DNA from: Longimicrobiales bacterium
Lineage (GTDB): Bacteria > Gemmatimonadota > Gemmatimonadetes > Longimicrobiales > Gaopeijiaceae
Assembly (NCBI GenBank): GCA_028822645.1
Contig: JAPKDG010000002.1
Span: forward strand, 1-64,000
Direction: 5' to 3'
Length of the DNA: 64,000 nucleotides
Shown: positions 1 to 8,365 of the stretch, one piece after another
Layout of the letters: the number at the start of each line of letters is the position of its first letter
Position numbering within the stretch: the stretch's first letter is position 1
Made by a program: the position numbers and the translations under genes
Notes under the pieces: generated by a model
What the model saw: the letters and a program-made list of their open reading frames with translations, nothing else
Told to the model about the DNA's origin: nothing
Databases searched by the model: none

Positions 1-384
1 ATCCAAATCTCCATCTGAATCGTAGTCACCCCAAGCGACGGCTCGTGTCTCATCTTCATCAGCCAACCCAACGTCGGGTGCTACATCGGTGAAGAAATTT
101 CCAGTATTTTGATACAATCTGTTAGCTTTTCCACGAAATCCGACATACAAGTCCAAATCCCCATCTGAATCGTAGTCACCCCAAGCGTTGGTCTGCGCGC
201 CATCATCAGAGAAAACTTCGAACTGATGTCGGGAAAAATTTGGAGATTCGTTTTCTGATATATTATCGAAAGGCTGATCTTCGCCAATGTCCATACGATT
301 GCAGGTTGCTAACAGAAGGAAGATTCCCATGAAAACTAAGTTTCGGTACGTAAGTTTTCTGAAGCCAGTCTTATTTTTCGCCAT
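1..384 (-). CDS. FG-GAP/VCBS-repeat lipoprotein, N-terminal part (cut by window edge)
   Basis: The minus-strand frame is open from an ATG at 384 to the window edge, giving the first 128 residues. The N-terminus is basic (several Lys/Arg in residues 3-14), followed by a hydrophobic core and LLATC at residues 25-28, a plausible lipoprotein cleavage site with Cys28. Two copies of AWGDYDSDGDLD start at residues 67 and 117, a 50-residue period, with NRLYQNTGNFFTDVA between them. This is the calcium-binding D-x-D-x-D-G-D loop of FG-GAP/VCBS propeller repeats (CRTAC1/ASPIC-like proteins). An internal ATG at residue 19 would remove the basic region, so the start at 384 is preferred. Such proteins are surface-exposed beta-propellers of unclear ligand. 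Bases 385-592 to the next gene hold nothing recognised. Confidence 0.75.
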   Translation of the reverse strand, partial: MAKNKTGFRKLTYRNLVFMGIFLLLATCNRMDIGEDQPFDNISENESPNFSRHQFEVFSDDGAQTNAWGDYDSDGDLDLYVGFRGKANRLYQNTGNFFTDVAPDVGLADEDETRAVAWGDYDSDGDLD

Positions 385-592
385 TTATAGAATCCGGTTC
401 ACGAGGTACACGATCTTAATCGTTAACATATTTTTGTCAGTTATAAAAGAACTTGATGGACATAAGTTCTGTATCTAACAGTATAAGGAGTGTCAGCTCA
501 TTTAAAAGCAACACTACTAGATTTATATAGCCCTTATATATAGGGTTACTTGAAGTAGCTGCAGCAACTGTAATAAACCAAATGGGAACAAA

Positions 593-1726
593 ATGGAAAA
601 CGAGAGAATTGATATCGATCCAGGAGGCCTTTTAGAGTACTCGGTAGTATTCTCTGATCGCTCACTGAACCACATGTCCCAGTCTTTTCAGGGGGTCATG
701 AGGGATATTTCTGGAACTCTGAAGCAAGTTTATAGGGCCCAATCAGTGGTTCTGGTTCCAGGTGGTGGAACATTTGGTATGGAAGCTGTGGCCAGGCAGT
801 TTGCAACCGACAAAAATTGTCTGGTAATCCGGAATGGATGGTTTAGTTATCGCTGGACTCAAATTTTTGAAATGGGTTCTATTCCATCAGAAAGCACTGT
901 TTTAAAGGCGAGCCGCCTATCTGAAAAGAATAATTCTCCCTTCAGGCCTCCAGTGATCGATGAGGTAATTAACTGTATCAAGCGGGACAAACCTGAGGTC
1001 GTGTTTGCTCCCCATGTGGAGACGGCAGCGGGCATTATTTTGCCAGACGACTATATCCGTGCTGTAGCAGAAGCTGTACACGAAGTTGGGGGCCTTTTCG
1101 TCTTAGATTGTGTGGCTTCGGGAGCCTTATGGATTGATATGGAAGCAACGGGTGTTGATGTCCTGATTTCCGCACCCCAGAAAGGTTGGAGTGGCTCCCC
1201 ATGCAGTGGTTTAATTATGCTGGGTTCCCGAGCTGTCGATAAACTGGGGTCAACTACCAGTACAAGTTTTGCTGGTGATTTAAAAAAATGGAAGGAGATC
1301 ATGGACGCCTATGAAAATGGTGGACATGCATATCATGCTACTATGCCTACGGATTCCTTGCGACAGTTCCACAAAGTAATGAAGGAAACGGAGGCATTCG
1401 GTTTTGCTGAAGCTAAGCAGAAGCAGGGAGAGTTAGGTAAAAGAGTTCGGGATTTACTTGAGGGAGTCAATATCAAGAGTGTAGCTGAAGTGGGTTTTCA
1501 GGCTCCCAGTGTTGTAGTGAGCTACACAGATGATGTTGGTATACAGAATGGTGCAAAGTTCTCCGAACTAGGGATGCAGGTAGCTGCGGGAGTGCCCTTG
1601 ATGTGTGATGAACCCAAAGATTTTCAAACTTTTCGTCTAGGGCTTTTTGGTCTGGACAAATTAGCGAATATAGATCGCACGTTGGAAAGGCTGGAAGGAG
1701 TACTGACTCAGGTTTTAAACGATTAG
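593..1726 (+). CDS. Class V PLP-dependent aminotransferase (alanine/serine-glyoxylate type)
   Basis: A complete 377-residue aminotransferase of fold type I, class V, a normal length for the alanine-glyoxylate/serine-pyruvate group. PGGGTFGMEAVA near residue 56 is the glycine-rich PLP-phosphate segment, Asp172 in VLDCVASG fits the residue that pairs with the PLP ring nitrogen, and Lys197 in SAPQKGWSG is the expected Schiff-base lysine. It would move an amino group from alanine or serine to glyoxylate or a related oxoacid in the cytosol. The exact substrate cannot be read from sequence. It converges on a beta-hydroxyacid dehydrogenase, and a glyoxylate/serine link between the two is only an inference. 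The start ATG follows a weak GGGAAC ribosome-binding site. Confidence 0.85.
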   Translation: MENERIDIDPGGLLEYSVVFSDRSLNHMSQSFQGVMRDISGTLKQVYRAQSVVLVPGGGTFGMEAVARQFATDKNCLVIRNGWFSYRWTQIFEMGSIPSESTVLKASRLSEKNNSPFRPPVIDEVINCIKRDKPEVVFAPHVETAAGIILPDDYIRAVAEAVHEVGGLFVLDCVASGALWIDMEATGVDVLISAPQKGWSGSPCSGLIMLGSRAVDKLGSTTSTSFAGDLKKWKEIMDAYENGGHAYHATMPTDSLRQFHKVMKETEAFGFAEAKQKQGELGKRVRDLLEGVNIKSVAEVGFQAPSVVVSYTDDVGIQNGAKFSELGMQVAAGVPLMCDEPKDFQTFRLGLFGLDKLANIDRTLERLEGVLTQVLND

Positions 1727-1810
1727 GGAATGTGTGAGATCAGGTGGTTATCTTTACCATCAGCGAATTTTCCGAAAAGTACTTTTCTATGACTGCGGAA
1801 TTCAATCGAA

Positions 1811-2719
1811 CTATCTTTTTTCCCAATCTATGGCAGAAAGACGGGACAAGGCTAACTGAAGAGCTTGAGTTCCATTTCGCCCTCCACCTTGGGCTTTCAA
1901 CGCATTGTATAGTTGGTGGGCCATCGCTAAGCCAGGCAACGATAAGTTCATTCGCGCGGCTTCATTGAGAGCAATGGCCATGTCTTTGATGAAGTGTTCT
2001 ACAAAAAAACCAGGTTCGAAATCGTTATTAATTATTCTAGGTCCGTAGTTATCCAGAGACCAACTTCCTGCTGCTCCGGAACTCACGGATTTCATGACCG
2101 TCTCTAGATCTAATCCAGATGTGTGTGCATAAAGCAAAGCTTCGCAGACGCCTATCATACCAGATGCAATCAATATCTGATTTACCATTTTAGTGTGTTG
2201 ACCAGATCCAGGACCTCCTTGGTGGACGATAGTGGTTCCCATAGCCTCAAAGCAGGGCCTTATTATCTTGATAGTAGCTTCTTCGCCTCCTACCATAATC
2301 GACAGGCGTCCTTCTCTGGCCCCTACGTCTCCCCCAGACACTGGAGCATCGACAGTAGCTACTCTTACCTTTGTTGCTTGTCGGTAGATTTCCCTAGCCA
2401 GGGAAGGATCACTCGTAGTCATGTCTACAAGGATATTTCCAGGGGCACACCCCTTAAGTAGGCCATTAGCGCCCAGGAAAACTTCTCGGACATCACTAGG
2501 GAAAGCGACTATACTGAAAATTACGTCACTGTTTTTTGCTACTTCCATTGGGTTATCTCGCCACTCCGCTCCTTTCTCTAGAAGTTCGTTAGCTGTCTCT
2601 TTGGTCCGTGTAAACACAGTTGTGCTGAATCCACGGTCCATGAGGTGTTTACACATGCTGCGTCCCATTACACCCAATCCAATCCATCCAATTCTAGTCT
2701 TGCCTGGTTCAACAGTCAT
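1811..2719 (-). CDS. NAD(P)-dependent beta-hydroxyacid dehydrogenase (HIBADH/tartronate semialdehyde reductase family)
   Basis: A 302-residue protein with the full architecture of the 3-hydroxyisobutyrate dehydrogenase family. The N-terminal Rossmann motif G14-x-G16-x-x-G19 binds NAD(P), the substrate signature [14 protein letters not shown] lies at 124-137, and the catalytic lysine is Lys177 in GQHTKMVNQ, followed by the helical C-terminal domain. It oxidises or reduces short beta-hydroxyacids such as 3-hydroxyisobutyrate, tartronate semialdehyde or succinic semialdehyde; the substrate is not resolved. It ends 84 bases from the convergent aminotransferase and is divergent from the NHL-repeat lipoprotein gene across about 240 bases that hold no other gene. 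Confidence 0.88.
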   Translation of the reverse strand: MTVEPGKTRIGWIGLGVMGRSMCKHLMDRGFSTTVFTRTKETANELLEKGAEWRDNPMEVAKNSDVIFSIVAFPSDVREVFLGANGLLKGCAPGNILVDMTTSDPSLAREIYRQATKVRVATVDAPVSGGDVGAREGRLSIMVGGEEATIKIIRPCFEAMGTTIVHQGGPGSGQHTKMVNQILIASGMIGVCEALLYAHTSGLDLETVMKSVSSGAAGSWSLDNYGPRIINNDFEPGFFVEHFIKDMAIALNEAARMNLSLPGLAMAHQLYNALKAQGGGRNGTQALQLALSRLSAIDWEKR

Positions 2720-2958
2720 CGCCGTTACTCTTTAGTGAATTGTTTGTAGAATTTCCATAAATCGCCTGCAGAACTATCTTGTTGTTACCACAGTGTATGT
2801 AATAGACACTGTGTCGCAAGGAGTAGGAATAGGAAGAATCTTTGTATTGTGTCGATCTTGGAGAATGTGTGGCAGAGAAGCAGTGGTTTAGACTGAAATG
2901 TGAATCTAAAGGATTCGCAATCTTTACCACAAAATATTTGAAGCAAGCGGGAGACTAA

Positions 2959-4086
2959 ATGATGAAACGAAGACACTTGATTAGCTTGGGCTTTTTGTTG
3001 TTCATTTTACAGACAGGATGTGGATCGGAAGCTGGAGATGAATCTAATAGTAGCCCAGGAAATGGGAGTGTCCCATCCTTTTCTGTGGATCCTACTTGGC
3101 CACTAGAGTTGCCTAACAATTGGATCTTAGGATCAGTAACAGGCGTGTTTGTAGATCAGAAGGAGCATATTTGGATAACCCACCTTCCAGAGACGTTGAC
3201 GGCAGAGGAGACATCAGCCGTCCAGGACCCTCCAATTGGCACATGCTGTGCTCCCGCCCCTGTGGTTATCGAATTTGATCAGGCCGGTCAGGTAATCCAG
3301 GCCTGGGGAGATTCTTCTCAAAATGTCGAAGACTTTCCAAGAAATCCCCATGGGATTTTTGTAGATCACAACGACTTTGTTTGGGTAGGGAGTTATAGGC
3401 ACCATCGGGTAATGAAATTTACTCGTTCAGGGGAGGTGGTTTTGGTTCTAGGCGAGTATGACCAAAATTCTGGCAGCAATGATGTAAGTCTACTAGGGGG
3501 ACCAGCTGGTATCTGGGTCGATCCTGAAACTAATGAAGCTTATATAGCTGATGGGTATAGAAATCGTCGAGTGGTGGTCTACGATGGAGAATCTGGAGAA
3601 TATCTGAGGCATTGGGGAGCATATGGTGAGATACCAGATGATAATTATGACTATGGTGATCGAGATCCAGAGGGTCTTCCAGTTCGTCAATTTTCTACAG
3701 TTCATGGCATCTTAGGCAGCAACGATGGTCTGATCTATGTAGCAGACCGAAGAGGCAATCGAATACAAGTGTTTCAGAAAAATGGAGATTTTGTTTCAGA
3801 GAAGGTGATCGCTCCTAGAACACTAGCTTCTGGTTCAGCTTTTGTATTCGCGCTGTCTCCCGACGAGGAACAAAAATGGCTCTACATGGCTGATGGGACT
3901 AATCACAAGGTATGGATTTTGGAAAGAGAAACCTTGGATGTACTAGGAGAATTCGGCAGAGGAGGAAGACAGGTAGGACAATTTTTACGCCCCCATGGAA
4001 TGAGTGCAGATTCAGAAGGGAATTTGTATATTGGAGAAGCTTCTACTGGACGGAGAGTGCAAAAATTTCTAGTGACAAAAAAATAG
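2959..4086 (+). CDS. NHL-repeat beta-propeller lipoprotein
   Basis: A 375-residue exported protein. The N-terminus is basic, then hydrophobic (residues 7-20), ending in LQTGC, a lipoprotein cleavage site. The mature part carries NHL-type propeller repeats, each an aspartate/glycine strand with a hydrophobic-aromatic core: FVWVGSYRHHRVMKF, AYIADGYRNRRVVVY, IYVADRRGNRIQVF, LYMADGTNHKVWIL and LYIGEASTGRRVQKF, consistent with a six-bladed propeller. It is likely anchored at the inner or outer membrane facing the periplasm. Some relatives resemble peptidyl-alpha-hydroxyglycine amidating lyases, but no catalytic assignment is made. GGGAG sits six bases before ATG 2959, which supports that start over the adjacent ATG at 2962. 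Confidence 0.85.
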   Translation: MMKRRHLISLGFLLFILQTGCGSEAGDESNSSPGNGSVPSFSVDPTWPLELPNNWILGSVTGVFVDQKEHIWITHLPETLTAEETSAVQDPPIGTCCAPAPVVIEFDQAGQVIQAWGDSSQNVEDFPRNPHGIFVDHNDFVWVGSYRHHRVMKFTRSGEVVLVLGEYDQNSGSNDVSLLGGPAGIWVDPETNEAYIADGYRNRRVVVYDGESGEYLRHWGAYGEIPDDNYDYGDRDPEGLPVRQFSTVHGILGSNDGLIYVADRRGNRIQVFQKNGDFVSEKVIAPRTLASGSAFVFALSPDEEQKWLYMADGTNHKVWILERETLDVLGEFGRGGRQVGQFLRPHGMSADSEGNLYIGEASTGRRVQKFLVTKK

Positions 4087-4093
4087 TAGAAAA

Positions 4094-5185
4094 TCAAGAT
4101 GGGAACAGTACAGATATTCCTTCGGGTGACGTGTACATGCCTTTTCCTGAGTGCGCCACACCCGAAACAATCTTTTGAGTGTGGTTATTTGCTGGGAAGA
4201 GTGAATCCATATATCTAATTAGGTTCTGGCCTCTTGAAAACCGATTGTCGCCTTGTAGATTGGCGCCACAAGACACATCTAGTTGATATGAATCCACGTC
4301 TTGATCTCCGATCAAGATGGTAACGTTTCTAGCCACTAGGTTCTCTCTAATTTGATCTAGACTTGTGGACCGCATATATGTATTGAGATTTTTCAGGCCA
4401 TAATGCCAGTAGTCGTACTCAGGGCATTCCGAGCGGATTGGTGAGCTAAAATATCCATCGATAAAACGCTCTGGTCCGAGGTATAGATAGGTGGAGGGAT
4501 TGGCCACAACATAGCGGGTGTTGATATGCTCAGAGGTTTCTTCTGGCTTCCTCCCCGCAGCAAATCTGTGTGCCACTTGTCCCCCGGCTGAGTGCCCAGT
4601 GACAATAATTTCTCTTAATTCAGGGAATCCAGACCTTGTGCTCAAGAGGTCTATTATTTTCTCAATGGCGCTGTATGAACTAACTCTTGGCCTAGGCTTG
4701 CTATCGGTGACAGAAAGGTGCCCCTTTTTCCATCCACTGTTGGTCCAGAATGGCTCGTTGGCAGTGGGGTTATCTTCTACTATTTGAAACTTGGGTGCTA
4801 TGACAATCGTTTTGCTCAGGGATGGATCCCTTTGCTGGGCTGCTAAGATCATTGTTTCAAAATTTGAAGAATGATTTCTTGTTGTTCCATGGATTATGAT
4901 GATGGCGGTCTGAACTCGTGGATCCCCGCTGTCTAAAGAATGAGTTCTCAATATCGGCAAGAATGATTGCTGGCCCAATTGAACCGATTGAGCGCATGCA
5001 CTGGAAGCCTTAACACATGGGTTTAAATCTTTTGAGACGGAGGGCTTAACTGGATCTTGACTATCTCCACATCCTGATAAGGTTATAAACCATAAAATGA
5101 GGGTTTTTCTAGCGATCCACACAATAACTCGAGAACCTGATTCTGTTCCTTGAATTTGTTTTAAAATTCCAGTGGTAGTTCTCAT
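4094..5185 (-). CDS. Exported alpha/beta-hydrolase-fold lipoprotein
   Basis: An alpha/beta hydrolase with an oxyanion segment IIIIHGTT and the nucleophile elbow VTGHSAGG (Ser at residue 199 from this start), then aspartate-rich GDQDVDS and a late His in GVAHSGKG that could complete the triad. The N-terminus holds a hydrophobic stretch ending in LSGC, a lipoprotein site. The frame also opens at ATG 5257, which would overlap the upstream gene by 32 bases and give an overlong leader. A GTG at 5122 would give an even more typical short lipoprotein signal. The start is therefore uncertain. It is the last gene of a three-gene minus-strand operon after an exported amidohydrolase and a VOC protein. 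The substrate is unknown. Confidence 0.75.
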   Translation of the reverse strand: MRTTTGILKQIQGTESGSRVIVWIARKTLILWFITLSGCGDSQDPVKPSVSKDLNPCVKASSACAQSVQLGQQSFLPILRTHSLDSGDPRVQTAIIIIHGTTRNHSSNFETMILAAQQRDPSLSKTIVIAPKFQIVEDNPTANEPFWTNSGWKKGHLSVTDSKPRPRVSSYSAIEKIIDLLSTRSGFPELREIIVTGHSAGGQVAHRFAAGRKPEETSEHINTRYVVANPSTYLYLGPERFIDGYFSSPIRSECPEYDYWHYGLKNLNTYMRSTSLDQIRENLVARNVTILIGDQDVDSYQLDVSCGANLQGDNRFSRGQNLIRYMDSLFPANNHTQKIVSGVAHSGKGMYTSPEGISVLFPS

Positions 5186-5225
5186 TTTGTGGCTTTGCGG
5201 TACAGGGGAAGATTCCCGAAGAAAT

Positions 5226-6119
5226 TTACGAGTTGGGATAGGTCCAACTATGGGCATGTGGCTGGATGAGTTCAGCTGTCATACCCGGAAGTTTATCAGG
5301 ATACAGAAAAGCTTCATATCCGTCATTGGCATCTAGAATTCGATCTTCAAAAATGGGAATGCCATGCTCTCTCAGATGGTCAATGTCGTGATGAATATCT
5401 TTGGTTCGCAGAGCAATATGATCCATGCCTTCTCCTCTCTCTTGCAGAAATCGATTCACTCTGGATTCGGGATTCCAGTTCTCGACCAAGTGCAACCAGC
5501 ATTGGTTTGGGAGGAGTATCCTTGCGTCTAATTGCATGCCTTGACCCTGATCATCCCTGAGATCCTGTGCTTTAAGTCCGAAAAGTTGCTCGAAGCGATC
5601 ACAGGCTTGGCTTAGATCATTGACGCATAATCCGACATGCTGGAGTTTGGTTATCTCTAGGGTTTCACTGAGGGGTGCGCTGACTGACTCTGGCGGATAA
5701 AACCAACTCCGATCGTGGGATTGAATAAGTTCGATGGTCAGTCCGGGCAGTTGATCCGGGAAAATGAAAGCTTCATATCCGTCGTTAGCGTCGAAAATTG
5801 TGTCTTCCCAGATAGGAATACCAATTTGTCTCAGGTGTTCAACATCTCCTTCAATATCGTCGGTTTCCAGAGATATGTGTTCGAGGCCTTCCCCTTTCTC
5901 TTGCAGAAATCGATTCACTCTAGATTCGGGATTCCAGTTTTCGACTAAATGTAACCAGCATTCGTTGCCTAGAAGTACCCTGGCATCCAATTGCATTCCC
6001 TGCCCTTGGTCATCTCGAAAATCGATAGCCTCAAGCCCTAAGGCGTTCTTGAATTGGGCACATGAAGCATGGAGGTCTTTGACTACAACCCCTATATGTT
6101 GCACTCTGAGTATAGCCAT
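5226..6119 (-). CDS. Tandem VOC-superfamily protein (duplicated glyoxalase/dioxygenase-like domains)
   Basis: A 297-residue protein made of two vicinal-oxygen-chelate domains, about residues 3-140 and 156-293, spaced by 153 residues. Each has the expected metal-ligand pattern: an early His (QHIGVVV; QHVGLCV), a middle His (LEHISLET; MDHIALRT) and a late Glu (TIELIQ; TAELIQ). The fold covers methylmalonyl-CoA epimerase, glyoxalase I and extradiol dioxygenases; no signal peptide is present and the reaction cannot be assigned. The two halves are unusually alike, with 45 of 54 residues identical in the central block. It starts three bases after the upstream amidohydrolase stop, so the two are probably co-translated. 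Confidence 0.85.
   Translation of the reverse strand: MAILRVQHIGVVVKDLHASCAQFKNALGLEAIDFRDDQGQGMQLDARVLLGNECWLHLVENWNPESRVNRFLQEKGEGLEHISLETDDIEGDVEHLRQIGIPIWEDTIFDANDGYEAFIFPDQLPGLTIELIQSHDRSWFYPPESVSAPLSETLEITKLQHVGLCVNDLSQACDRFEQLFGLKAQDLRDDQGQGMQLDARILLPNQCWLHLVENWNPESRVNRFLQERGEGMDHIALRTKDIHHDIDHLREHGIPIFEDRILDANDGYEAFLYPDKLPGMTAELIQPHAHSWTYPNS
5310..6040 (-). repeat. In-gene direct duplication, 459-bp period, inside the tandem VOC gene
   Basis: Two direct copies of coding DNA lie 459 bases (153 codons) apart. The blocks beginning at 5441 and 5900 match at 58 of 63 bases, and the blocks beginning at 5311 and 5770 share another identical run. Identity is highest over the segment that encodes the shared NWNPESRVNRFLQE stretch and falls away on both sides. 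This is patchier than a simple ancient domain duplication would give. Confidence 0.85.
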
Positions 6120-6122
6120 AAT

Positions 6123-7457
6123 CTAGTTGTCCTTATGTTTGTGTATCTCTCCAGCTTTCATCACAAAACTCACCTTTTCAAGCAAGGTTATATCATCCAA
6201 AGGATTTCCTGGCACAGCTATCAGGTCAGCCCATTTCCCTGCCTCTAAGGTACCAACCTGATCGAGTATTCCAAGGAGCTCTGCTGCGTCTGAAGTGGCG
6301 TTTTTAATGACTTGCATCGGGGTGGCTCCAAGAGTCTCAATCATAACTTTGAATTCTTGTGCGTTGCGTCCGTGTAAATTGCCCGAAGCGTCAGTTCCGA
6401 ATGCGAAACGGACTCCTTCTTGATAGGCTTTTCTCATAGCTGTTTCCCTCAATCCAGACATTTCTATAGCTTTTTGGATGGAATAGTCGGGGATGCCTCG
6501 TTCTTCTCCAAACTCGATGATTTCATCCAGTATCAGAAGTGTTGGGACTATGAAAGCACCTTTTTCCTTCATCAATTCGATACCTTCATCATCTATTAAG
6601 CTGCCGTGCTCTATAGATGCAACCCCGGCCCGGACAGCTGCTTTCAATCCTTCAGCTCCATGAGCGTGAGCTATGACTTTGCGACCCAATCTGTCTGCTT
6701 CTTCAACAACGGCACGGAGTTCTTCATCGCTGTACTGGGGGTGGTCTACTGCATCTCCCGATGATAGGATCCCACCGGTTGCTACGATTTTTATGTGATC
6801 TGCTCCAAATTTTACCAGTGTTCGAACTGCCATTCGCAGATTGTCAGGTCCATCAACTACCATTCCAGTACCAGGGATGTCGATGAGGGGACTCCATCCG
6901 TTGACGTCAGAATGTCCACCGGTGATTCCTAGGGATGCAGCAGCAACATACATGCGTGGACCTGGAACGATCCCTTGGGCTATCAGGTCACGAAGGGCAA
7001 CGTCGGCGTAGTGAAGTGCTCCAGCATTGCGGATAGTGGTAAACCCAGCTTGTAAGGTTTTTTCTGCATTTACAACACCGTAAATAGCTCCATGTGCCCC
7101 ATGTTCACGGAGGACAGACATATCTCCGCCGTCATGATCCGAAGAGTTGATATGCGTGTGCATGTCCATAAGGCCAGGCAGTACTGTATGGTTTGATAAA
7201 TCTATGACATTTGCACCCGTAGGAATCTCTATAGATGTGGAAGGTCCTATTTTGGAAATCCTATCACCGATGATGACTAGAGATGCGGAATTCATTGTTG
7301 TACCGTCACCGATGATGACCTTGTCTGCCTTAATTACGGTCACTTGGTCTGATTGTGCTGAGGCATCGTTGGTTGTAAAAAAAGACCAAAGGAGCGTCAG
7401 GCAAAGAAATGATCTTAGTGTATGGGCTGGGTAAGCAATTAATCGTCTAGGTTTCAC
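6123..7457 (-). CDS. Exported metal-dependent amidohydrolase (imidazolonepropionase/prolidase-like)
   Basis: An amidohydrolase-superfamily enzyme with the ordered metal motifs: DMHTH (first two His), DHIKIVATGG (lysine that is carbamylated in binuclear members), AHAHG and IEHGS (further His ligands) and FGTDA (catalytic Asp). It hydrolyses amide bonds in cyclic or dipeptide-like substrates; relatives include exported Xaa-Pro/Xaa-Arg dipeptidases. The frame extends up to a TTG at 7508, but a GTG at 7457 preceded by GGAG gives a cleaner leader of basic residues, a hydrophobic core and an ASA-Q signal-peptidase I site. It heads a three-gene operon with the VOC protein and the alpha/beta hydrolase. 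The molecule it acts on is unknown. Confidence 0.88.
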   Translation of the reverse strand: MKPRRLIAYPAHTLRSFLCLTLLWSFFTTNDASAQSDQVTVIKADKVIIGDGTTMNSASLVIIGDRISKIGPSTSIEIPTGANVIDLSNHTVLPGLMDMHTHINSSDHDGGDMSVLREHGAHGAIYGVVNAEKTLQAGFTTIRNAGALHYADVALRDLIAQGIVPGPRMYVAAASLGITGGHSDVNGWSPLIDIPGTGMVVDGPDNLRMAVRTLVKFGADHIKIVATGGILSSGDAVDHPQYSDEELRAVVEEADRLGRKVIAHAHGAEGLKAAVRAGVASIEHGSLIDDEGIELMKEKGAFIVPTLLILDEIIEFGEERGIPDYSIQKAIEMSGLRETAMRKAYQEGVRFAFGTDASGNLHGRNAQEFKVMIETLGATPMQVIKNATSDAAELLGILDQVGTLEAGKWADLIAVPGNPLDDITLLEKVSFVMKAGEIHKHKDN

Positions 7458-7554
7458 TGGTCTTGAATCTCCGTTAAGGTTTCTTGGCCATCTAGGAAAC
7501 AAATACAATCAGTTTAAGTAGCAAGATAAAGGCTCCGTTAGTTTAACTTAGTTT

Positions 7555-8193
7555 CTATTCTATTCCGAGGATCTTATGGGTTTGAATGCTTAGAGTCCAT
7601 TTGGGATTCTTTAGGGAGTATGCGATTGCTTTAGCTGTGTTGGCTGCCAGATCGGGACCATCCATAGGTTGTAATGAAAAATGGTCGAATTGTAAATTTT
7701 CAAACTGACTTGGGTTGGCATCTTTTTGGGGAAATACAAATTTGAGTTCATCTCCAGTGCTGACAACGAGCTTTGCATTTGCTTTAGGGCTGACACAAGA
7801 CCAGTCGATTCCTGTTGGCAAGCGTATGGTTCCATTCGTCTCTACTGCTACTTGAAAGCCCTTTTCGTGCAATGCTTCTATGGCTAGAGAATCTAGTTGC
7901 AGAAGAGGTTCCCCTCCTGTGCACACAACGTATCTATTCTGGTCCATTCCAACGGAGTCTGTCCATGTTTTTTCGACAGCTTCTGATAGCAACGAAGGGT
8001 TTCTGAATTTGCCGCCTCCTGGCCCATCTACTCCTACGAAGTCGGTGTCACAAAACTGACAGGTAGCTTTATTTCTGTCCTTTTCCTGTCCAGTCCAGAG
8101 ATTGCATCCAGAGAATCGAAGAAACACTGCAGGACGTCCGGTATGCCTGCCTTCCCCTTGTAGTGTGTAGTAAATCTCTTTTACAGTATACAT
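7555..8193 (-). CDS. queE: 7-carboxy-7-deazaguanine synthase (radical SAM)
   Basis: A 212-residue radical SAM enzyme with the QueE-type cluster motif C30-x14-C45-x2-C48 (ending TCQFCDTDF) and the FVGVDGPGGGKF segment found in one QueE branch. QueE converts 6-carboxy-tetrahydropterin to 7-carboxy-7-deazaguanine, a step toward preQ0, queuosine and related 7-deazaguanines. Length and motifs are those of the family. The usual partners queC, queD and queF are not within the window, so the pathway is dispersed. It stands alone on the minus strand, with 172 bases of unrecognised sequence before the divergent ggt gene. No preQ1 riboswitch was recognised upstream. Confidence 0.93.
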   Translation of the reverse strand: MYTVKEIYYTLQGEGRHTGRPAVFLRFSGCNLWTGQEKDRNKATCQFCDTDFVGVDGPGGGKFRNPSLLSEAVEKTWTDSVGMDQNRYVVCTGGEPLLQLDSLAIEALHEKGFQVAVETNGTIRLPTGIDWSCVSPKANAKLVVSTGDELKFVFPQKDANPSQFENLQFDHFSLQPMDGPDLAANTAKAIAYSLKNPKWTLSIQTHKILGIE

Positions 8194-8365
8194 AGAAGGC
8201 CTTTAATCCAGCACAGTAAGTTTGACAGTTAGATTGCTATCTAAGAATAGTATATCAAGGTGATTGCTTTGTTTAGATTTCTAGCTTAATTGAAGCGTGA
8301 AGTCCAGAAAGATGTTATTTCTTTTGTGATACGAGTCTACTTAGAAATTTGAAACAGGACGTGAA

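Noticed and set aside
287-478. A 63-codon plus-strand frame near the left edge
   Set aside because: It is antisense to the FG-GAP lipoprotein start and its product is compositionally like noncoding DNA.
2709-2976. Overlapping short minus-strand frames between two divergent genes
   Set aside because: No ribosome-binding site or recognisable sequence; they fill the divergent promoter region.
5226-6119. Assembly duplication in the VOC gene
   Set aside because: The two copies differ at many positions outside a 63-base block and keep one frame, so a true duplicated gene is more likely.
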